Shown one piece after another: positions 8,448 through 18,500 of a stretch of 41,530 nucleotides of DNA. Under the pieces are notes generated by a model. The model had not been told where the DNA came from. It saw only the letters and a list, made by a program, of their open reading frames with translations, and searched no databases. Within the stretch, counting starts at the first letter, position 1, and each line of letters begins with the position of its first letter. This DNA is from Polaromonas sp. (lineage in GTDB: Bacteria; Pseudomonadota; Gammaproteobacteria; Burkholderiales; Burkholderiaceae_C). The DNA is taken from the NCBI GenBank assembly GCA_013823635.1, contig PNML01000021.1, positions 1 through 41,530 of the forward strand, in the 5' to 3' direction. The translations under genes and the position numbers were made by a program.

Positions 8448-10744
8448 TAGAAGGAGGTTCCGATTTGAAATTGGATTTTTTGGATTCTATCGCCCGCAAA
8501 CTTGCGGATGGGGTTGGCATAGGCGATGCGCAGCGGACCCACGGGTGAGATCCAACTCAGGCCAACACCGACAGACGCACGCATTTGCGAAAAGTCCACC
8601 TTGTCGGTCTCGCCGTACACGTTGCCCACATCCAGAAAACCATACAGGCGCAAGGTTCTGTCGTTGCCCGCACCTGGGAAGGGCGCCAGCAACTCGGCGT
8701 TGAAGCCCACCTTTTTGGGGCCGCCGATGAACGAGCCCGTGATGTCACGCGTGCCCAATGTGCCCTGGTCAAAGCCCCGCACCGAACCCAGGCCGCCACC
8801 GAAGAAATTCTTGAACACCGGGAAGGGCCGCCCCCCCAAGCCTTTGCCCCAACCCAAGTCGGCATTGAACGCCGCCGTGAACTGACGGTTCAGCGGAATG
8901 TATTGCTGGAACTGGTAGTTGGCGCGCACGTAGCGGGTATCGCCACCCACACCCAGCTCGGTTTGCAACTTTTGCATGCGACCAGCGTTGGGCACCAGCG
9001 CGCTGTCGCGACCGTCGCGCGTCCAGCCCACGGTCAAAGGCACCGACGTGCTGCGGATGCCGTACTGGCGCGCGAAGTCCAGGTACGCAGCGGGCATGCT
9101 GGTGCCGGTCACAATTTTGGTGGACTCCATGCCTGCACCAAAGAACACCGTGTCGGTTTCGGTGAAGGGCACGCCAAAGCGCACGTTGAAACCGGGTGTG
9201 ATCAGCTGGTAGTCCCCGCCTTGTTGGGTATAGGGGCGCGTGGTGCGGTAGTACACATCCACCGTGCGGGAAATGCCGTCGCGGGTGAAATACGGGTCCG
9301 TGGTGGTGACCGACACCTGGCGGTTGAACTTGCTGGTGTTCAGGTCAATGCCCAGGTAGTTGCCGGTGCCAAACACGTTTTCCTGTTTGATGCCACCGAT
9401 CAGCGACAGTTTTTCGGCCTGCGAGTAGCCCGCACCAATGGACAGGTTGCCCGTGGGCTTTTCCGTCACGGTCATGAGCAGGTCAACCTGGTCGGGAGCA
9501 CCCGGCACCTCTTGCGTGTCGATGCCCACCTGCGTGAAAAAGCCCAGGCGGTCCACCCGGTCGCGTGACAGTTTGATGCGGTCGCTGTCGTACCAGGCCG
9601 ACTCGAACTGCCGGAACTCGCGGCGCACCACTTCGTCGCGGGTGCGGTTGTTGCCCGCCACGTTGATGCGCCGCACGTAGGCGCGGCGCGATGGCATGGC
9701 CTGGAAGGTCAGCGCCACGGTGGCGTTCTCGCGGTTGATGTCGGGGACCGATTCAACCCGTGCGAACGCAAAACCGAAGGCGCCAAAATAGTCGGTGAAG
9801 GCCTTGGTGGTCTCGGCCACTTTGTCGGCGTTATACGGCTGCCCGGCGGCCACCGCCACCAGCGATTTGAAGTCCTCTTCCTTGCCCAGGAAGTCGCCCT
9901 CCAGCTTGACCGACGACACCAGGTAGCGCTTGCCCTCGGAAATGTTGATGGTGATCGACATCTCGTCCTTGTTGGGGGACAAGGCCACCTGTGTGGAGGT
10001 GATGTTGAACTCCAGGTAACCGCGCGTGAGGTAATAGGAACGCAAGGTTTCCAGGTCGGCGGCCAGCTTGGCACGCGAGTACCGGTCTGACTTGGTGTAC
10101 CAGCTCAGCCAGCCACCGGTGTCCAGATCGAACAGGCCCTTCAGGGTGGATTCGCTGAACACCTCGTTGCCCACCACCTTGAGTTCGCGGATTTTCGCCA
10201 CGTCACCCTCGGTGACGCTGAAGTTCAGGTTGACGCGGTTGCGCTCTACCGGGGTGACGGTGGTCACCACCTGCGCGGCGTACATGCTGCGGTTGAGGTA
10301 CTGGCGCTTGAGCTCCTGCTCGGCGCGGTCGGCCAAGGCCTTGTCGTAAGGCCGGGCCTCGGTGAGGCCCACGTCACGCAGTGCCTTGCGCAGCACCTCG
10401 TTGTCGAATTCCTTCACGCCCGAAAAACTGATGTCGGCCACCGTGGGGCGCTCTTCCACCACCACCACCACCACGTCGCCATTGACCTCGATGCGGACGT
10501 CGTTGAACAAGCCCAGCCCAAACAAGGAGCGGATGGCGGCGGCGCCTTTGTCGTCGCTGTAGGTATCGCCCACGCGAAAGGGCAACGAGGCGAACACCGT
10601 GCCGGGTTCCACCCGCTGCAGCCCCTCGACTCGGATGTCCCGCAGTGAAAAAGGGTCCACCGCCCAGGCCGGAAGGGCCGCCACCATGGAGGAGGCGAGC
10701 AACGACAGCGCAAAACCGCGCAGCTTGAGTTTTTTGATGTTCAT
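8447..10744 (-). CDS. bamA: Outer membrane protein assembly factor BamA
   Basis: Central pore of the BAM complex that folds beta-barrel proteins into the outer membrane. The product is 765 residues. It has a signal peptide ending AWA near residue 28, five POTRA domains to about residue 350 (first VDPFSLRDIRVEGLQRVEPG), then a C-terminal barrel. Barrel hallmarks are GGLGSVRGFDQGTLG (the VRGF loop motif) and a final strand ending in aromatic phenylalanine (IQFQIGTSF). The start is ATG at 10744, 9 bases after rseP. The neighbours rseP upstream and skp downstream are those of the classic sigma-E-linked cluster. Confidence 0.97.
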   Translation of the reverse strand: MNIKKLKLRGFALSLLASSMVAALPAWAVDPFSLRDIRVEGLQRVEPGTVFASLPFRVGDTYSDDKGAAAIRSLFGLGLFNDVRIEVNGDVVVVVVEERPTVADISFSGVKEFDNEVLRKALRDVGLTEARPYDKALADRAEQELKRQYLNRSMYAAQVVTTVTPVERNRVNLNFSVTEGDVAKIRELKVVGNEVFSESTLKGLFDLDTGGWLSWYTKSDRYSRAKLAADLETLRSYYLTRGYLEFNITSTQVALSPNKDEMSITINISEGKRYLVSSVKLEGDFLGKEEDFKSLVAVAAGQPYNADKVAETTKAFTDYFGAFGFAFARVESVPDINRENATVALTFQAMPSRRAYVRRINVAGNNRTRDEVVRREFRQFESAWYDSDRIKLSRDRVDRLGFFTQVGIDTQEVPGAPDQVDLLMTVTEKPTGNLSIGAGYSQAEKLSLIGGIKQENVFGTGNYLGIDLNTSKFNRQVSVTTTDPYFTRDGISRTVDVYYRTTRPYTQQGGDYQLITPGFNVRFGVPFTETDTVFFGAGMESTKIVTGTSMPAAYLDFARQYGIRSTSVPLTVGWTRDGRDSALVPNAGRMQKLQTELGVGGDTRYVRANYQFQQYIPLNRQFTAAFNADLGWGKGLGGRPFPVFKNFFGGGLGSVRGFDQGTLGTRDITGSFIGGPKKVGFNAELLAPFPGAGNDRTLRLYGFLDVGNVYGETDKVDFSQMRASVGVGLSWISPVGPLRIAYANPIRKFAGDRIQKIQFQIGTSF

Positions 10745-10753
10745 GAATAGGTG

Positions 10754-12121
10754 TCAACCCACCAAACGGGCAACGTCATTGAAAAGGGCGATGGACATCA
10801 TGCCCAGCAGTATCACCACGCCACCGCGCTGCAACCGGTCTTGCCAGACCTCGGACACGGGACGGCCAGTGACACCCTCCCAAAGATAATACATCAGGTG
10901 CCCCCCGTCCAAGACCGGTAACGGAAGCAGGTTCAGCACCCCAAGACTGACGCTGATGAGCGCCAGAAACAAGATGTAAGCGGTGACACCAATGCTGGCC
11001 GAGCGCCCGGCATAGTCGGCCATGGTGAGTGGCCCGCTGAGGTTTTTCAGTGAGGCCTCGCCCACGATCATCTTGCCCATCATCTGCAGGCTGAGCAGGG
11101 ACACGTCCCATGTTTTTTGGGCGGCGGCCGTCAGCCCATCGATGGGGCCCTTGCGCACCAGCACCATGTCGGGAGGCTGACCGATGTAGGCACCCACGCG
11201 CCCCACCCAGGTGCCATTCTGGCGTTCGGGCTTGGGCGTTACCGCCAGGGTCAGGGTGCGCCCTTGCCGGCTGACGGTCCACTGCTGGGTTTGTGGCTGT
11301 CCCTGTGGCCCCACGGCCTGGCGGATCAGCTGGCGAAGGCCTTGCCCATCCACCACCGGCTGGCGGTTCACGCTCAACACCAGATCGCCGACCTGCAGGC
11401 CCGCCGCCAGGGCAGCCCCATCGGGTAACACCTCGCCCAGGGTCGGCGTTGTCCAGGGGCCGTTGAGGCCGATTTTCTTCAACAACTGGTCGTCTGCATT
11501 CCTGGCCTGCAGCTCACCCAAGGCCAGGCGAATGTCTCGGTGAACAAACTCTGCATCGCGCGGCGCCGTGGTGAGCACCGCGTCATGGCCTTGCAGGGCG
11601 GCCTGCAGCAGTCGCCAGCGCAGGTGGTCAAATGAATCGACCGTCTCGGGCTCGTCCCCGTCCACCGCCACCGCCACCACCAGTTCACCGCCGCGCAGCC
11701 CGGCGACGTCGGCCACAGAGCCTGGCACAGGGGTGGCCAGAATGGCCTTGGGCTCCAACACCCCCATCCAGTTCACGCCAGCGTAGAGGGCAATGGCCAG
11801 GAGGAAGTTGGCCACAGGACCGGCCGCCACAATCAGGGCGCGGCTGCGCAGCGGCTGGGTGTTGAAGGCCAGGTGCCGCTCGTGGGCCGCGACGGGCGCC
11901 TCCCGTTCATCCAGCATCCGCACGTAGCCACCCAGTGGGATGGCCGCCAGCACAAACTCCGTGCGTCCCTGACCAGCGGACCAGCGCAGCAAGGGTTTGC
12001 CAAAACCGATGGAAAACCGCAGCACCTTGACACCGCAGGCCAACGCCATGCGGTAATGGCCATATTCGTGGATGCCGATCAACAACCCCAGGCCGACGAC
12101 AAAGGCCAACACGGTCAACAT
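10754..12121 (-). CDS. rseP: RIP metalloprotease RseP
   Basis: Inner-membrane site-2 protease that cleaves anti-sigma factor RseA after DegS, releasing sigma E in envelope stress. The product is 455 residues, against 450 in E. coli. The zinc motif HEYGH is at residues 18-22 in the first transmembrane helix. PDZ-like domains sit in the periplasmic middle (for example LQVGDLVLSVNRQPVVDGQG). The second catalytic motif is LPLPVLDGGHLMYYLWE near the C-terminus. I choose ATG at 12121, with AAGGGG five bases upstream, over the GTG two codons earlier. It lies 39 bases after dxr and 9 before bamA. Confidence 0.96.
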   Translation of the reverse strand: MLTVLAFVVGLGLLIGIHEYGHYRMALACGVKVLRFSIGFGKPLLRWSAGQGRTEFVLAAIPLGGYVRMLDEREAPVAAHERHLAFNTQPLRSRALIVAAGPVANFLLAIALYAGVNWMGVLEPKAILATPVPGSVADVAGLRGGELVVAVAVDGDEPETVDSFDHLRWRLLQAALQGHDAVLTTAPRDAEFVHRDIRLALGELQARNADDQLLKKIGLNGPWTTPTLGEVLPDGAALAAGLQVGDLVLSVNRQPVVDGQGLRQLIRQAVGPQGQPQTQQWTVSRQGRTLTLAVTPKPERQNGTWVGRVGAYIGQPPDMVLVRKGPIDGLTAAAQKTWDVSLLSLQMMGKMIVGEASLKNLSGPLTMADYAGRSASIGVTAYILFLALISVSLGVLNLLPLPVLDGGHLMYYLWEGVTGRPVSEVWQDRLQRGGVVILLGMMSIALFNDVARLVG

Positions 12122-12160
12122 GGGCACCCCTTCAGCATCTGCATGGAAGACCCCACTCGC

Positions 12161-13336
12161 TCAGCCCGCCAGGCCGGTGGCCACTGCACGGGCCTCGGCG
12201 TCAATGGCCAGCAAATCGTCGATGCCGGCCACCGCGCCGGGCAACACCCGGCTGAGCGTACCCTGGTTGACGGCATGGATCTGGTCGAAACGGATGTGGC
12301 CATTCAGGAATGCCGCCACCGCCACCTCGTTGGCGGCGTTCAACACCGCCGTGGTACCGGGGGCCGCGCGCAACGCCTGCCAAGCCAGGGCCAAGCCCGG
12401 GAAACGGTGGTGATCGGGCACCTCGAACGTCAGGGGTGCAATGCGGGTGAAATCCACCGGGCTGGCGCCCGAGGCGATGCGCTCGGGCCACGACAGGCCG
12501 TAGGCAATGGGCCCCCGCATGTCGGGCGTGCCCAGCTGTGCCACGATGGACGCATCCTGAAACTGCACCATGGAGTGAATCACGCTTTGCGGGTGAATGA
12601 CCACCTCGATTTGCTCGGGCGCCACGTCAAACAGGTAACGCGCTTCAATCACCTCCAGCGCCTTGTTCATCATGGTGGCGGAGTCCACCGAGATTTTGCG
12701 CCCCATCACCCAATTGGGGTGTGCACAGGCTTCGTCGGGCGTGACCTGTGACAACGTGTCCAGCGGGCGCTGCCGAAACGGCCCGCCCGAGGCCGTGAGG
12801 ATGATCTTTTGCACCCGCCGTGCCCATGTGCTGCGGTCGTCCGGCAAGGACTGGAACACCGCTGAATGCTCGCTGTCGATGGGCAGCAGCGTGGCACCAC
12901 CCTCGGCCACGGCGCGCATGAAGCAGTCCCCCCCCACCACCAAGGCTTCTTTGTTGGCGAGCATGATCTTCTTGCCCGCCCGCGCCGCCGCCATGCACGA
13001 CGGCAGCCCCGCTGCCCCCACGATGGCGGCCATCACGCTGTGCACCCGCTGGTCGCTGGCCACGTCGCACAGCGCCTGCGGGCCAGACAACACCTGGGTG
13101 CCCAGGCCGGTGGCGCGGACTTTTTCGGCCAGCGCCTCGGCATGCGGCGCGCTGGCCATGACCGCGAACCGGGGGTGGTGCTGTTGAACCTGCTGCAGCA
13201 TCGCGTCCACCTGCGTGGCGGCGCTGAGCGCAAACAATTCAAAACGCTCGGGGTGACGGGCCATCACGTCCAGCGTGCTGGTGCCGATGGACCCCGTGGA
13301 GCCCAGCACCGTCACCACTTGCCTGCGGGTGCTCAT
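12161..13336 (-). CDS. dxr: 1-deoxy-D-xylulose 5-phosphate reductoisomerase
   Basis: Converts DXP to MEP using NADPH, the committed step of the MEP isoprenoid pathway that also uses ispD and ispF at the other end of this window. The product is 391 residues, against 398 in E. coli. The NADPH loop is VLGSTGSIGTSTLDV at the N-terminus. Metal and substrate blocks are LANKEALVVGGD, LPIDSEHSAVFQ, TASGGPFR, HPNWVMGRKISVDSATMMNK and HPQSVIHSMVQF. The start is ATG at 13336 with GGGAG ten bases upstream. An upstream in-frame TTG lies in the repeat-bearing intergenic DNA and is rejected. The 138 bases before it separate it from cdsA. Confidence 0.97.
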   Translation of the reverse strand: MSTRRQVVTVLGSTGSIGTSTLDVMARHPERFELFALSAATQVDAMLQQVQQHHPRFAVMASAPHAEALAEKVRATGLGTQVLSGPQALCDVASDQRVHSVMAAIVGAAGLPSCMAAARAGKKIMLANKEALVVGGDCFMRAVAEGGATLLPIDSEHSAVFQSLPDDRSTWARRVQKIILTASGGPFRQRPLDTLSQVTPDEACAHPNWVMGRKISVDSATMMNKALEVIEARYLFDVAPEQIEVVIHPQSVIHSMVQFQDASIVAQLGTPDMRGPIAYGLSWPERIASGASPVDFTRIAPLTFEVPDHHRFPGLALAWQALRAAPGTTAVLNAANEVAVAAFLNGHIRFDQIHAVNQGTLSRVLPGAVAGIDDLLAIDAEARAVATGLAG

Positions 13337-13369
13337 GGCGATGGTGCTCCCAACGGCAGAAAACAATAA

Positions 13370-13431
13370 ATATCAATCAAAATGGCATCCAGCGCTTATA
13401 TGCGTTAAATAGTTAGCTATGAAAATAAAAC
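13370..13431 (-). repeat. Short dispersed repeat, copy 2 (intergenic, dxr-cdsA)
   Basis: On the minus strand it reads TTTTCATAGCTAAC, with TAGCT followed after 17 bases by AAGCGCTGGATGCC and then ATTTTGATTGATATT. This is the only copy outside a coding region. It fills about half of the 138-base gap between cdsA and dxr, the only wide gap inside the envelope cluster besides the rpsB-tsf and tsf-pyrH gaps. Its AT content is far above that of its surroundings. Confidence 0.75.
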
Positions 13432-13474
13432 AGGCCCGCATCCACCCTGGCACGGGCGGATGCGGCGAAGGCGG

Positions 13475-14305
13475 TCAGACACTCACCAGCAGCATCACCA
13501 TGGGCAACACCGGCAGCAAGGCGTCCACCCGATCGAGCACACCGCCGTGACCGGGCAGCAGGTTGCTCGAGTCCTTGAAACCCGCGCTGCGCTTGACCAG
13601 CGATTCGACCAGATCACCCACCACACTCATGGCGGTCAGGATCAACAGCCCCAGCCAGCCCATCACGGGGTGTGCCACCAACAACTGGGTGAACACGCTG
13701 GGAGAGTCCAGGGCCTGACTGGCGTCAGCCCAGCGCCACACCAGTGCCACCACGGCCACCCCCATGGCGCCCGTGTACACGCCAGCCCAGCTTTTACCGG
13801 GACTGATGGCTGGCGCCAATTTGCGCCGGCCAAAGGCCTTGCCACCGAAGTAGGCAAAGACATCGGCCGCCCACACCAGGAAAAAAGCCGACAACAAAAA
13901 ATTGATGCCCACCGTGCGCAGCTGGGCCATGGCCACCCAGGCAAACGCCAGCGCCACAAAGCCCACCGGCAGCCGCAGCCCCGCGGGCAACGCGCCCCAG
14001 CCGACCACGCCCCGGCGCAGCAGCAAGGCCCCGCCCAGCACCCACACCAGCGTGGGCAACCACCACACCCAGGGCGGCAGGTCCAAACCCCAACCCAACC
14101 AAAGGGCCAGCATGACTGCCCCGAATGCCACACCACCCGCCACAGCCTGCCTCGCCGCCCAGCCATTCAAACGCCCCCACTCCCAGGCCCCCGCCGACAC
14201 CATGGCCAGAGAAAACGCCATGAAGGGCTCTGGTTGTGCGTGGAACAACAGTGGCAACAAAACGGCCAACAACACCAGGGCGGTGACAACACGTTGCTTG
14301 AGCAT
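13475..14305 (-). CDS. cdsA: Phosphatidate cytidylyltransferase
   Basis: Inner-membrane enzyme making CDP-diacylglycerol from phosphatidate and CTP, the branch point of phospholipid synthesis. The product is 276 residues with about eight hydrophobic helices. The family signature is seen near the C-terminus: SVVGDLVESLVKRSAGFKDS, then LLPGHGGVLDRVDALL. The start is ATG at 14305, sharing one base with the uppS stop (TGATG), so it is coupled to uppS. A longer frame upstream lies wholly inside uppS and is not used. Confidence 0.95.
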   Translation of the reverse strand: MLKQRVVTALVLLAVLLPLLFHAQPEPFMAFSLAMVSAGAWEWGRLNGWAARQAVAGGVAFGAVMLALWLGWGLDLPPWVWWLPTLVWVLGGALLLRRGVVGWGALPAGLRLPVGFVALAFAWVAMAQLRTVGINFLLSAFFLVWAADVFAYFGGKAFGRRKLAPAISPGKSWAGVYTGAMGVAVVALVWRWADASQALDSPSVFTQLLVAHPVMGWLGLLILTAMSVVGDLVESLVKRSAGFKDSSNLLPGHGGVLDRVDALLPVLPMVMLLVSV

Positions 14306-15060
14306 CAGCGGTTTTCCTCGGGCGTTGGGGCCGTGGCGGCGTTGATCTGTTCCGAGGTCAGCCCAAACCGACGTTCGCGGCGCTGGTAGGCGGCCAAGGC
14401 AGATTCCAGCTCCGACGGACCAAAATCGGGCCACAGCGCTTGGGAGAAATAAAACTCGGCATAAGCCATTTGCCAAATCAGGAAATTGCTGACCCGCATT
14501 TCGCCCCCGGTGCGGATGAACAAATCGGGGTCAGGCACGTGGGCCAACGCCAGGTGTTGGGCCAGGTTCTGTTCGGTGATGGGCAGCCCCTGTGCCTGAA
14601 CCTGGGCAGCGGCCTGGACAATGTCCCAACGCCCGCCGTAGTTGAAGCACACGTTGAGCACCAAACGGGTGTTGTGTGCGGTGAGCGCCTGGGCCTTTTC
14701 CAGCCCCTCCGTGACCCGGGGTGACAAGCGGCTTTTGTCACCGGGAAAGTGAATCTGCACGCCCTGCTGGTGCAGCCCGGACACCTCACGCGACAGCGCC
14801 AGGGCCATCAACTCCATCAGTCCCGACACCTCGTCGGCGGGCCTGGCCCAGTTTTCGGACGAAAAGGCAAACACACTGAGCACCTGGATGCCAGCATCCA
14901 GGCAGGCCTTGACGGTGCGCCTCAGCGCCTCGACACCCTGCTTGTGACCCGCCACCCGCGGCAAAAAACGCTTTTTGGCCCAGCGGCCATTGCCATCCAT
15001 GACGATGGCCACGTGGTGCGGGGTGGCGATGGACCCCTGTGAACTCAGGGGTTCAGCCAT
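14305..15060 (-). CDS. uppS: Isoprenyl (undecaprenyl) diphosphate synthase
   Basis: Cis-prenyltransferase that extends farnesyl diphosphate to undecaprenyl diphosphate, the carrier for peptidoglycan and O-antigen. The product is 251 residues. Motifs are [20 protein letters not shown] (catalytic Asp and diphosphate-binding Gly-Asn-Gly-Arg), [29 protein letters not shown] and [20 protein letters not shown]. The start is ATG at 15060, 32 bases after frr. The C-terminal residues [11 protein letters not shown] are typical of the family. Confidence 0.97.
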   Translation of the reverse strand: MAEPLSSQGSIATPHHVAIVMDGNGRWAKKRFLPRVAGHKQGVEALRRTVKACLDAGIQVLSVFAFSSENWARPADEVSGLMELMALALSREVSGLHQQGVQIHFPGDKSRLSPRVTEGLEKAQALTAHNTRLVLNVCFNYGGRWDIVQAAAQVQAQGLPITEQNLAQHLALAHVPDPDLFIRTGGEMRVSNFLIWQMAYAEFYFSQALWPDFGPSELESALAAYQRRERRFGLTSEQINAATAPTPEENR

Positions 15061-15092
15061 GCGACGGCATGCCCAGTGTGTGGTTCACAGGG

Positions 15093-15653
15093 TCAGACTG
15101 CCATGATGTCTTGTTCTTTGGCGGCCACCAGCTTGTCCACCTCGGCGATGCAGCGATCGGTGAGCTTTTGCACCTCGTCCTGGGTGCGACGCTCGTCGTC
15201 TTCGGAAGCCAGCTTGTCCTTGACCAGCTTCTTGACCGATTCGTTGGCGTCACGGCGCAGGTTGCGGATGGCGATCTTGGCGTTTTCGCCCTCGCCACGC
15301 ACCACCTTGGTCAACTCCTTGCGGCGCTCTTCCGTCATGGCCGGCAGCGGGACGCGGATGAGGTCGCCCTGGCTGGCGGGGTTCAACCCCAAATCGGATT
15401 CACGGATGGCCTTTTCAATCTTGGCACCCATGTTTTTTTCCCAAGGAGAGACCCCGATGGTGCGCGAATCCAGCAACGCGAGGTTGGCCACCTGGGAGAT
15501 GGGCACCATGGAGCCGTAGTAGTCCACGTGCACGGTGTCCAGAATGGCGGGGTTGGCCCGCCCGGTGCGAACACGGGTCAATCCGTTGCGGAAAGCCTCG
15601 ATGGACTGCAGCATTTTGTGCTCAGTACCAGCCTTGATGTCAGCGATGCTCAT
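15093..15653 (-). CDS. frr: Ribosome recycling factor
   Basis: Splits post-termination ribosomes together with EF-G. The product is 186 residues, the family's usual length (185). It shows the two-domain pattern: helices at the ends ([30 protein letters not shown]) and the central beta domain [20 protein letters not shown]. The conserved [17 protein letters not shown] follows. The start is ATG at 15653, 23 bases after pyrH. It lies within the standard rpsB-tsf-pyrH-frr string. Confidence 0.97.
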   Translation of the reverse strand: MSIADIKAGTEHKMLQSIEAFRNGLTRVRTGRANPAILDTVHVDYYGSMVPISQVANLALLDSRTIGVSPWEKNMGAKIEKAIRESDLGLNPASQGDLIRVPLPAMTEERRKELTKVVRGEGENAKIAIRNLRRDANESVKKLVKDKLASEDDERRTQDEVQKLTDRCIAEVDKLVAAKEQDIMAV

Positions 15654-15676
15654 GTGTGTTTCTCCATGTCAGCAGG

Positions 15677-16387
15677 TCAAACGTGCACCAATGTGCCTTC
15701 ATCGGCCCCCAGCACCACACGGCGCAGGGCACCGTGCTTGAAGATGCTGAACACCTTGATGGGCAACTTCTGATCCCGGCACAGCGCAAACGCCGTGGCA
15801 TCCATGACCTGGAGATTCTTGGCCATGGCTTCGTCAAACGTGATGGACGAATACAGCGTGGCGGTGGGGTCTTTTTTGGGGTCGGCGGTGTACACCCCGT
15901 CCACTTTGGTGGCCTTGAGCACCACCTCGGCACCGATTTCGGCGCCGCGCAGGGCCGCTGCCGTGTCGGTGGTGAAAAACGGATTGCCCGTACCGGCGGC
16001 AAATATCACCACCTTGCCCTCTTCCAGGTACTGCAGGGCCTTGGGCCGCACATAGGGCTCCACCACCTGCTCAATGGAAATGGCGGACATCACACGGGCA
16101 ACCAGCCCAGCCTTGTCCATGGTGTCGGCCAGGGCCAGTGAATTCATCACCGTGGCCAACATGCCCATGTAGTCGGCCGTGGCCCTGTCCATGCCCACCG
16201 ATCCACCGGCCACCCCACGGAAAATGTTGCCGCCGCCGATGACCACCGCCACCTGGACACCCAAGCGCGTGACATCGGCAATTTCCTCGACCATGCGCAC
16301 GATGGTCGCCCGGTTGATGCCGAAGGCATCGTCGCCCATCAGGGCTTCACCGGAGAGTTTCAGCAGTATCCGTTTGTAGGCAGGCAT
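15677..16387 (-). CDS. pyrH: UMP kinase
   Basis: Phosphorylates UMP to UDP in the cytoplasm; the bacterial enzyme is a hexamer of the amino-acid-kinase fold. The product is 236 residues. It opens with [14 protein letters not shown] and has [13 protein letters not shown] and [20 protein letters not shown], followed by [19 protein letters not shown]. The start is ATG at 16387, giving the usual family N-terminus. A TTG eight codons upstream is less likely. No strong ribosome site is visible. Ninety bases separate it from tsf, holding the hairpin noted at 16433-16468. Confidence 0.96.
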   Translation of the reverse strand: MPAYKRILLKLSGEALMGDDAFGINRATIVRMVEEIADVTRLGVQVAVVIGGGNIFRGVAGGSVGMDRATADYMGMLATVMNSLALADTMDKAGLVARVMSAISIEQVVEPYVRPKALQYLEEGKVVIFAAGTGNPFFTTDTAAALRGAEIGAEVVLKATKVDGVYTADPKKDPTATLYSSITFDEAMAKNLQVMDATAFALCRDQKLPIKVFSIFKHGALRRVVLGADEGTLVHV

Positions 16388-16432
16388 AAATGTGCAGAGA
16401 TGGTTGAACAAAGGGTCAGGCCTGTGCAGGCC

Positions 16433-16468
16433 GGCACCCGCCCACCCGATCGGGCGGTGGCAGGTGCC
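16433..16468. repeat. Large imperfect hairpin between tsf and pyrH
   Basis: Outer arms GGCACC (16433-16438) and GGTGCC (16463-16468) enclose inner arms CCGCCC/GGGCGG around a GATC-containing loop. No T-tract follows on either strand. It could stabilise the upstream rpsB-tsf message or act as a weak attenuator; only the inverted symmetry is seen directly. Confidence 0.45.
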
Positions 16469-16477
16469 TGAACCCCA

Positions 16478-17365
16478 TCAGGCCCCTTGGGCTGCGGCCA
16501 CTTGGGCGGCCACTTCAGCAGCGAAGTCGTCCACTTTCTTCTCGATGCCTTCGCCAACCACGTACATGGTAAAGCCCTTGACCGTGGTGTTGACGGACTT
16601 CAGCATCTGCTCGACGGTCTGCTTGTCGTTTTTCACAAAGGTCTGGTTGAACAGGCTGACCTCTTTGAGGTATTTCTGAACCGCGCCTTCGATCATTTTG
16701 GCGGCGATGTCGGCTGGCTTGCCGGACTCAGCGGCCTTGGCAGTGGCCACGGAACGCTCGCGCTCCACCAGTTCGGCGGGCACTTCGGCGCTGGACAGGG
16801 ACACGGGCTTCATGGCCGCGATGTGCATGGCCACGTCTTTGGCCGCCACGTCGTCGCCTTCGTACTCCACCATCACGCCGATGCGGGTGCCGTGCAGGTA
16901 ACTGGCCAGCTTGCCACCATTGGCATAGCGCTGGAAGCGGCGGATGCTCATGTTTTCGCCGATCTTGCCAATCAGGCCCTTGCGGACGTCTTCCACTGTG
17001 GGGCCAAAGCCTTCTGCGCTCAGGGGCAAGGCAGCAACGGCCGCGAGGTCAGCAGGGTTGTGCACGGCAATCAGCTCGGCGATGGCCTTGCTCATGGCCA
17101 GGAAGCTGTCGTTCTTGGTCACGAAGTCGGTTTCACAGTTGATTTCAACCAGTGCGCCCACGGTGCCAGCCACATGCGCGGCGACCACACCCTCAGCGGT
17201 CACGCGGCTGGCGGCCTTGCCGGCTTTGCTGCCGAGCTTGACACGCAGAATTTCTTCTGCTTTTTCCATGTTGCCCTCGGCTTCGGTCAGGGCTTTTTTG
17301 CACTCCATCATGGGAGCGTCGGTTTTGGCGCGCAGTTCGGCGACCATGCTTGCGGTAATAGCCAT
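16478..17365 (-). CDS. tsf: Translation elongation factor Ts
   Basis: Guanine-nucleotide exchange factor for EF-Tu. The product is 295 residues. It has the N-terminal UBA-like domain ([30 protein letters not shown]), then the core with the EF-Tu-contacting TDFV motif in [14 protein letters not shown], and the second core half ([15 protein letters not shown]). The start is ATG at 17365, with GGAGA seven bases upstream. An in-frame extension of 19 codons before it has no family support. It lies 87 bases after rpsB across an attenuator-like hairpin. Confidence 0.97.
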   Translation of the reverse strand: MAITASMVAELRAKTDAPMMECKKALTEAEGNMEKAEEILRVKLGSKAGKAASRVTAEGVVAAHVAGTVGALVEINCETDFVTKNDSFLAMSKAIAELIAVHNPADLAAVAALPLSAEGFGPTVEDVRKGLIGKIGENMSIRRFQRYANGGKLASYLHGTRIGVMVEYEGDDVAAKDVAMHIAAMKPVSLSSAEVPAELVERERSVATAKAAESGKPADIAAKMIEGAVQKYLKEVSLFNQTFVKNDKQTVEQMLKSVNTTVKGFTMYVVGEGIEKKVDDFAAEVAAQVAAAQGA

Positions 17366-17409
17366 TGAATTTCTCCAGAAATGGGCAGTGTCACTGCCGC
17401 TCAGTTGTG

Positions 17410-17432
17410 AAAAAGGGGCCACATGAGCCCCT
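17410..17432 (-). terminator. Attenuator-like terminator between rpsB and tsf
   Basis: On the minus strand the stem AGGGGC (17427-17432) pairs with GCCCCT (17414-17419) across a 7-base loop, and the stem's own T runs into a T-tract (17410-17414). This is the form of a weak intrinsic terminator. Because tsf and the rest of the cluster lie downstream, partial termination would give more S2 than downstream product; that is inferred. Confidence 0.6.
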
Positions 17433-17452
17433 GATTGGTCAGCGAGGGCAGC

Positions 17453-18208
17453 TTAAGCAGCCGATTCTTCGCTGACTTCAACGAACTCATCGCCGCTGTC
17501 GGCGGACACGGCCTTGACCACATCGTTCACGGCGTTGGCACGGCCTTCGAGGATGGCATCCGCGATGCCACGGGCGTACAGCTCAACCGCTTTGGCCGAG
17601 TCGTCGTTGCCGGGGATGACGTAGTCGATGCCTTCGGGTGAATGGTTGGTGTCCACCACGCCGACCAGCGGAATGCCCAGCTTGCGGGCTTCTGCGATGG
17701 CGATTTTGTGGAAACCCACGTCGATCACAAAGATGGCGTCTGGCAATGCGGGCATGTCCTGGATGCCGCCGATGTCTTTTTCGAGCTTTTCCATCTCACG
17801 TGTGAACGTGAGTTGTTCTTTTTTGCTCATGTGGTCCAGACCCACTTCCAACTGGGCTTGCATTTCTTTCAGGCGCTTGATGGATGTCTTGACCGTCTTG
17901 AAGTTGGTCAACATGCCACCCAGCCAGCGCTGGCTGACGTAGGGCACACCGGCACGGGTGGCTTCAGCCACCACGATGTCACGGGCCTGGCGCTTGGTGC
18001 CCACCATGAGGATGGTGCCGCGGTTGGCCGTCAGCTGACGGACAAACTTGGCAGCATCTTCAAACATCGGCAACGTCTTTTCGAGGTTGACGATGTGAAT
18101 TTTGTTGCGGTGGCCGAAGATGTAGGGGGCCATCTTGGGGTTCCAGAAGCGGGTCTGGTGGCCAAAATGGACACCGGCTTCCAGCATTTCGCGCATGGAG
18201 ACTGACAT
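17453..18208 (-). CDS. rpsB: 30S ribosomal protein S2
   Basis: Structural protein of the small ribosomal subunit. The product is 251 residues. Family blocks are [55 protein letters not shown] and [20 protein letters not shown]. The start is ATG at 18208. The C-terminus ends in an acidic tail ([12 protein letters not shown]). It is the first gene of the long envelope cluster, with a leader of about 140 bases and a promoter near 18356. Confidence 0.98.
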   Translation of the reverse strand: MSVSMREMLEAGVHFGHQTRFWNPKMAPYIFGHRNKIHIVNLEKTLPMFEDAAKFVRQLTANRGTILMVGTKRQARDIVVAEATRAGVPYVSQRWLGGMLTNFKTVKTSIKRLKEMQAQLEVGLDHMSKKEQLTFTREMEKLEKDIGGIQDMPALPDAIFVIDVGFHKIAIAEARKLGIPLVGVVDTNHSPEGIDYVIPGNDDSAKAVELYARGIADAILEGRANAVNDVVKAVSADSGDEFVEVSEESAA

Positions 18209-18355
18209 GTGATTTCTCTCGGAGGTTGGTTCTTAAATCCAGGCCCGATCGGTGCCACGCGATCAACAATGCGCAGCACCGACACCTGAGTGGCTTGGTT
18301 TGGGATTGTTTTGGCGCCGCCACCGGAACCGGTCTGCGCTCACCAAAACCTGACG

Positions 18356-18364
18356 ATTGTAGCA
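18356..18364 (-). promoter_or_regulatory. Probable rpsB promoter (extended -10)
   Basis: The minus strand reads TGCTACAAT, an extended -10 element, with TACAAT at 18356-18361. No good -35 is visible at 17 bases, which is common for extended -10 promoters. The 292 bases between rpsB and the divergent oxidoreductase gene hold this site, a GC-rich leader with imperfect hairpin potential around 18250-18290, and no further gene that I can support. Confidence 0.5.
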
Positions 18365-18500
18365 GTCATCGCCACCGCCCATGGTCATCGTCAGGCAGAC
18401 CACCCGCCGCACGCGCGCTGGCAAAGCGCTCCCCTTCGCCAAGCGATGGTCCGCGTCTGCAACAATTCGACCCAAACGAATACCACTCTGAACGGAAACA

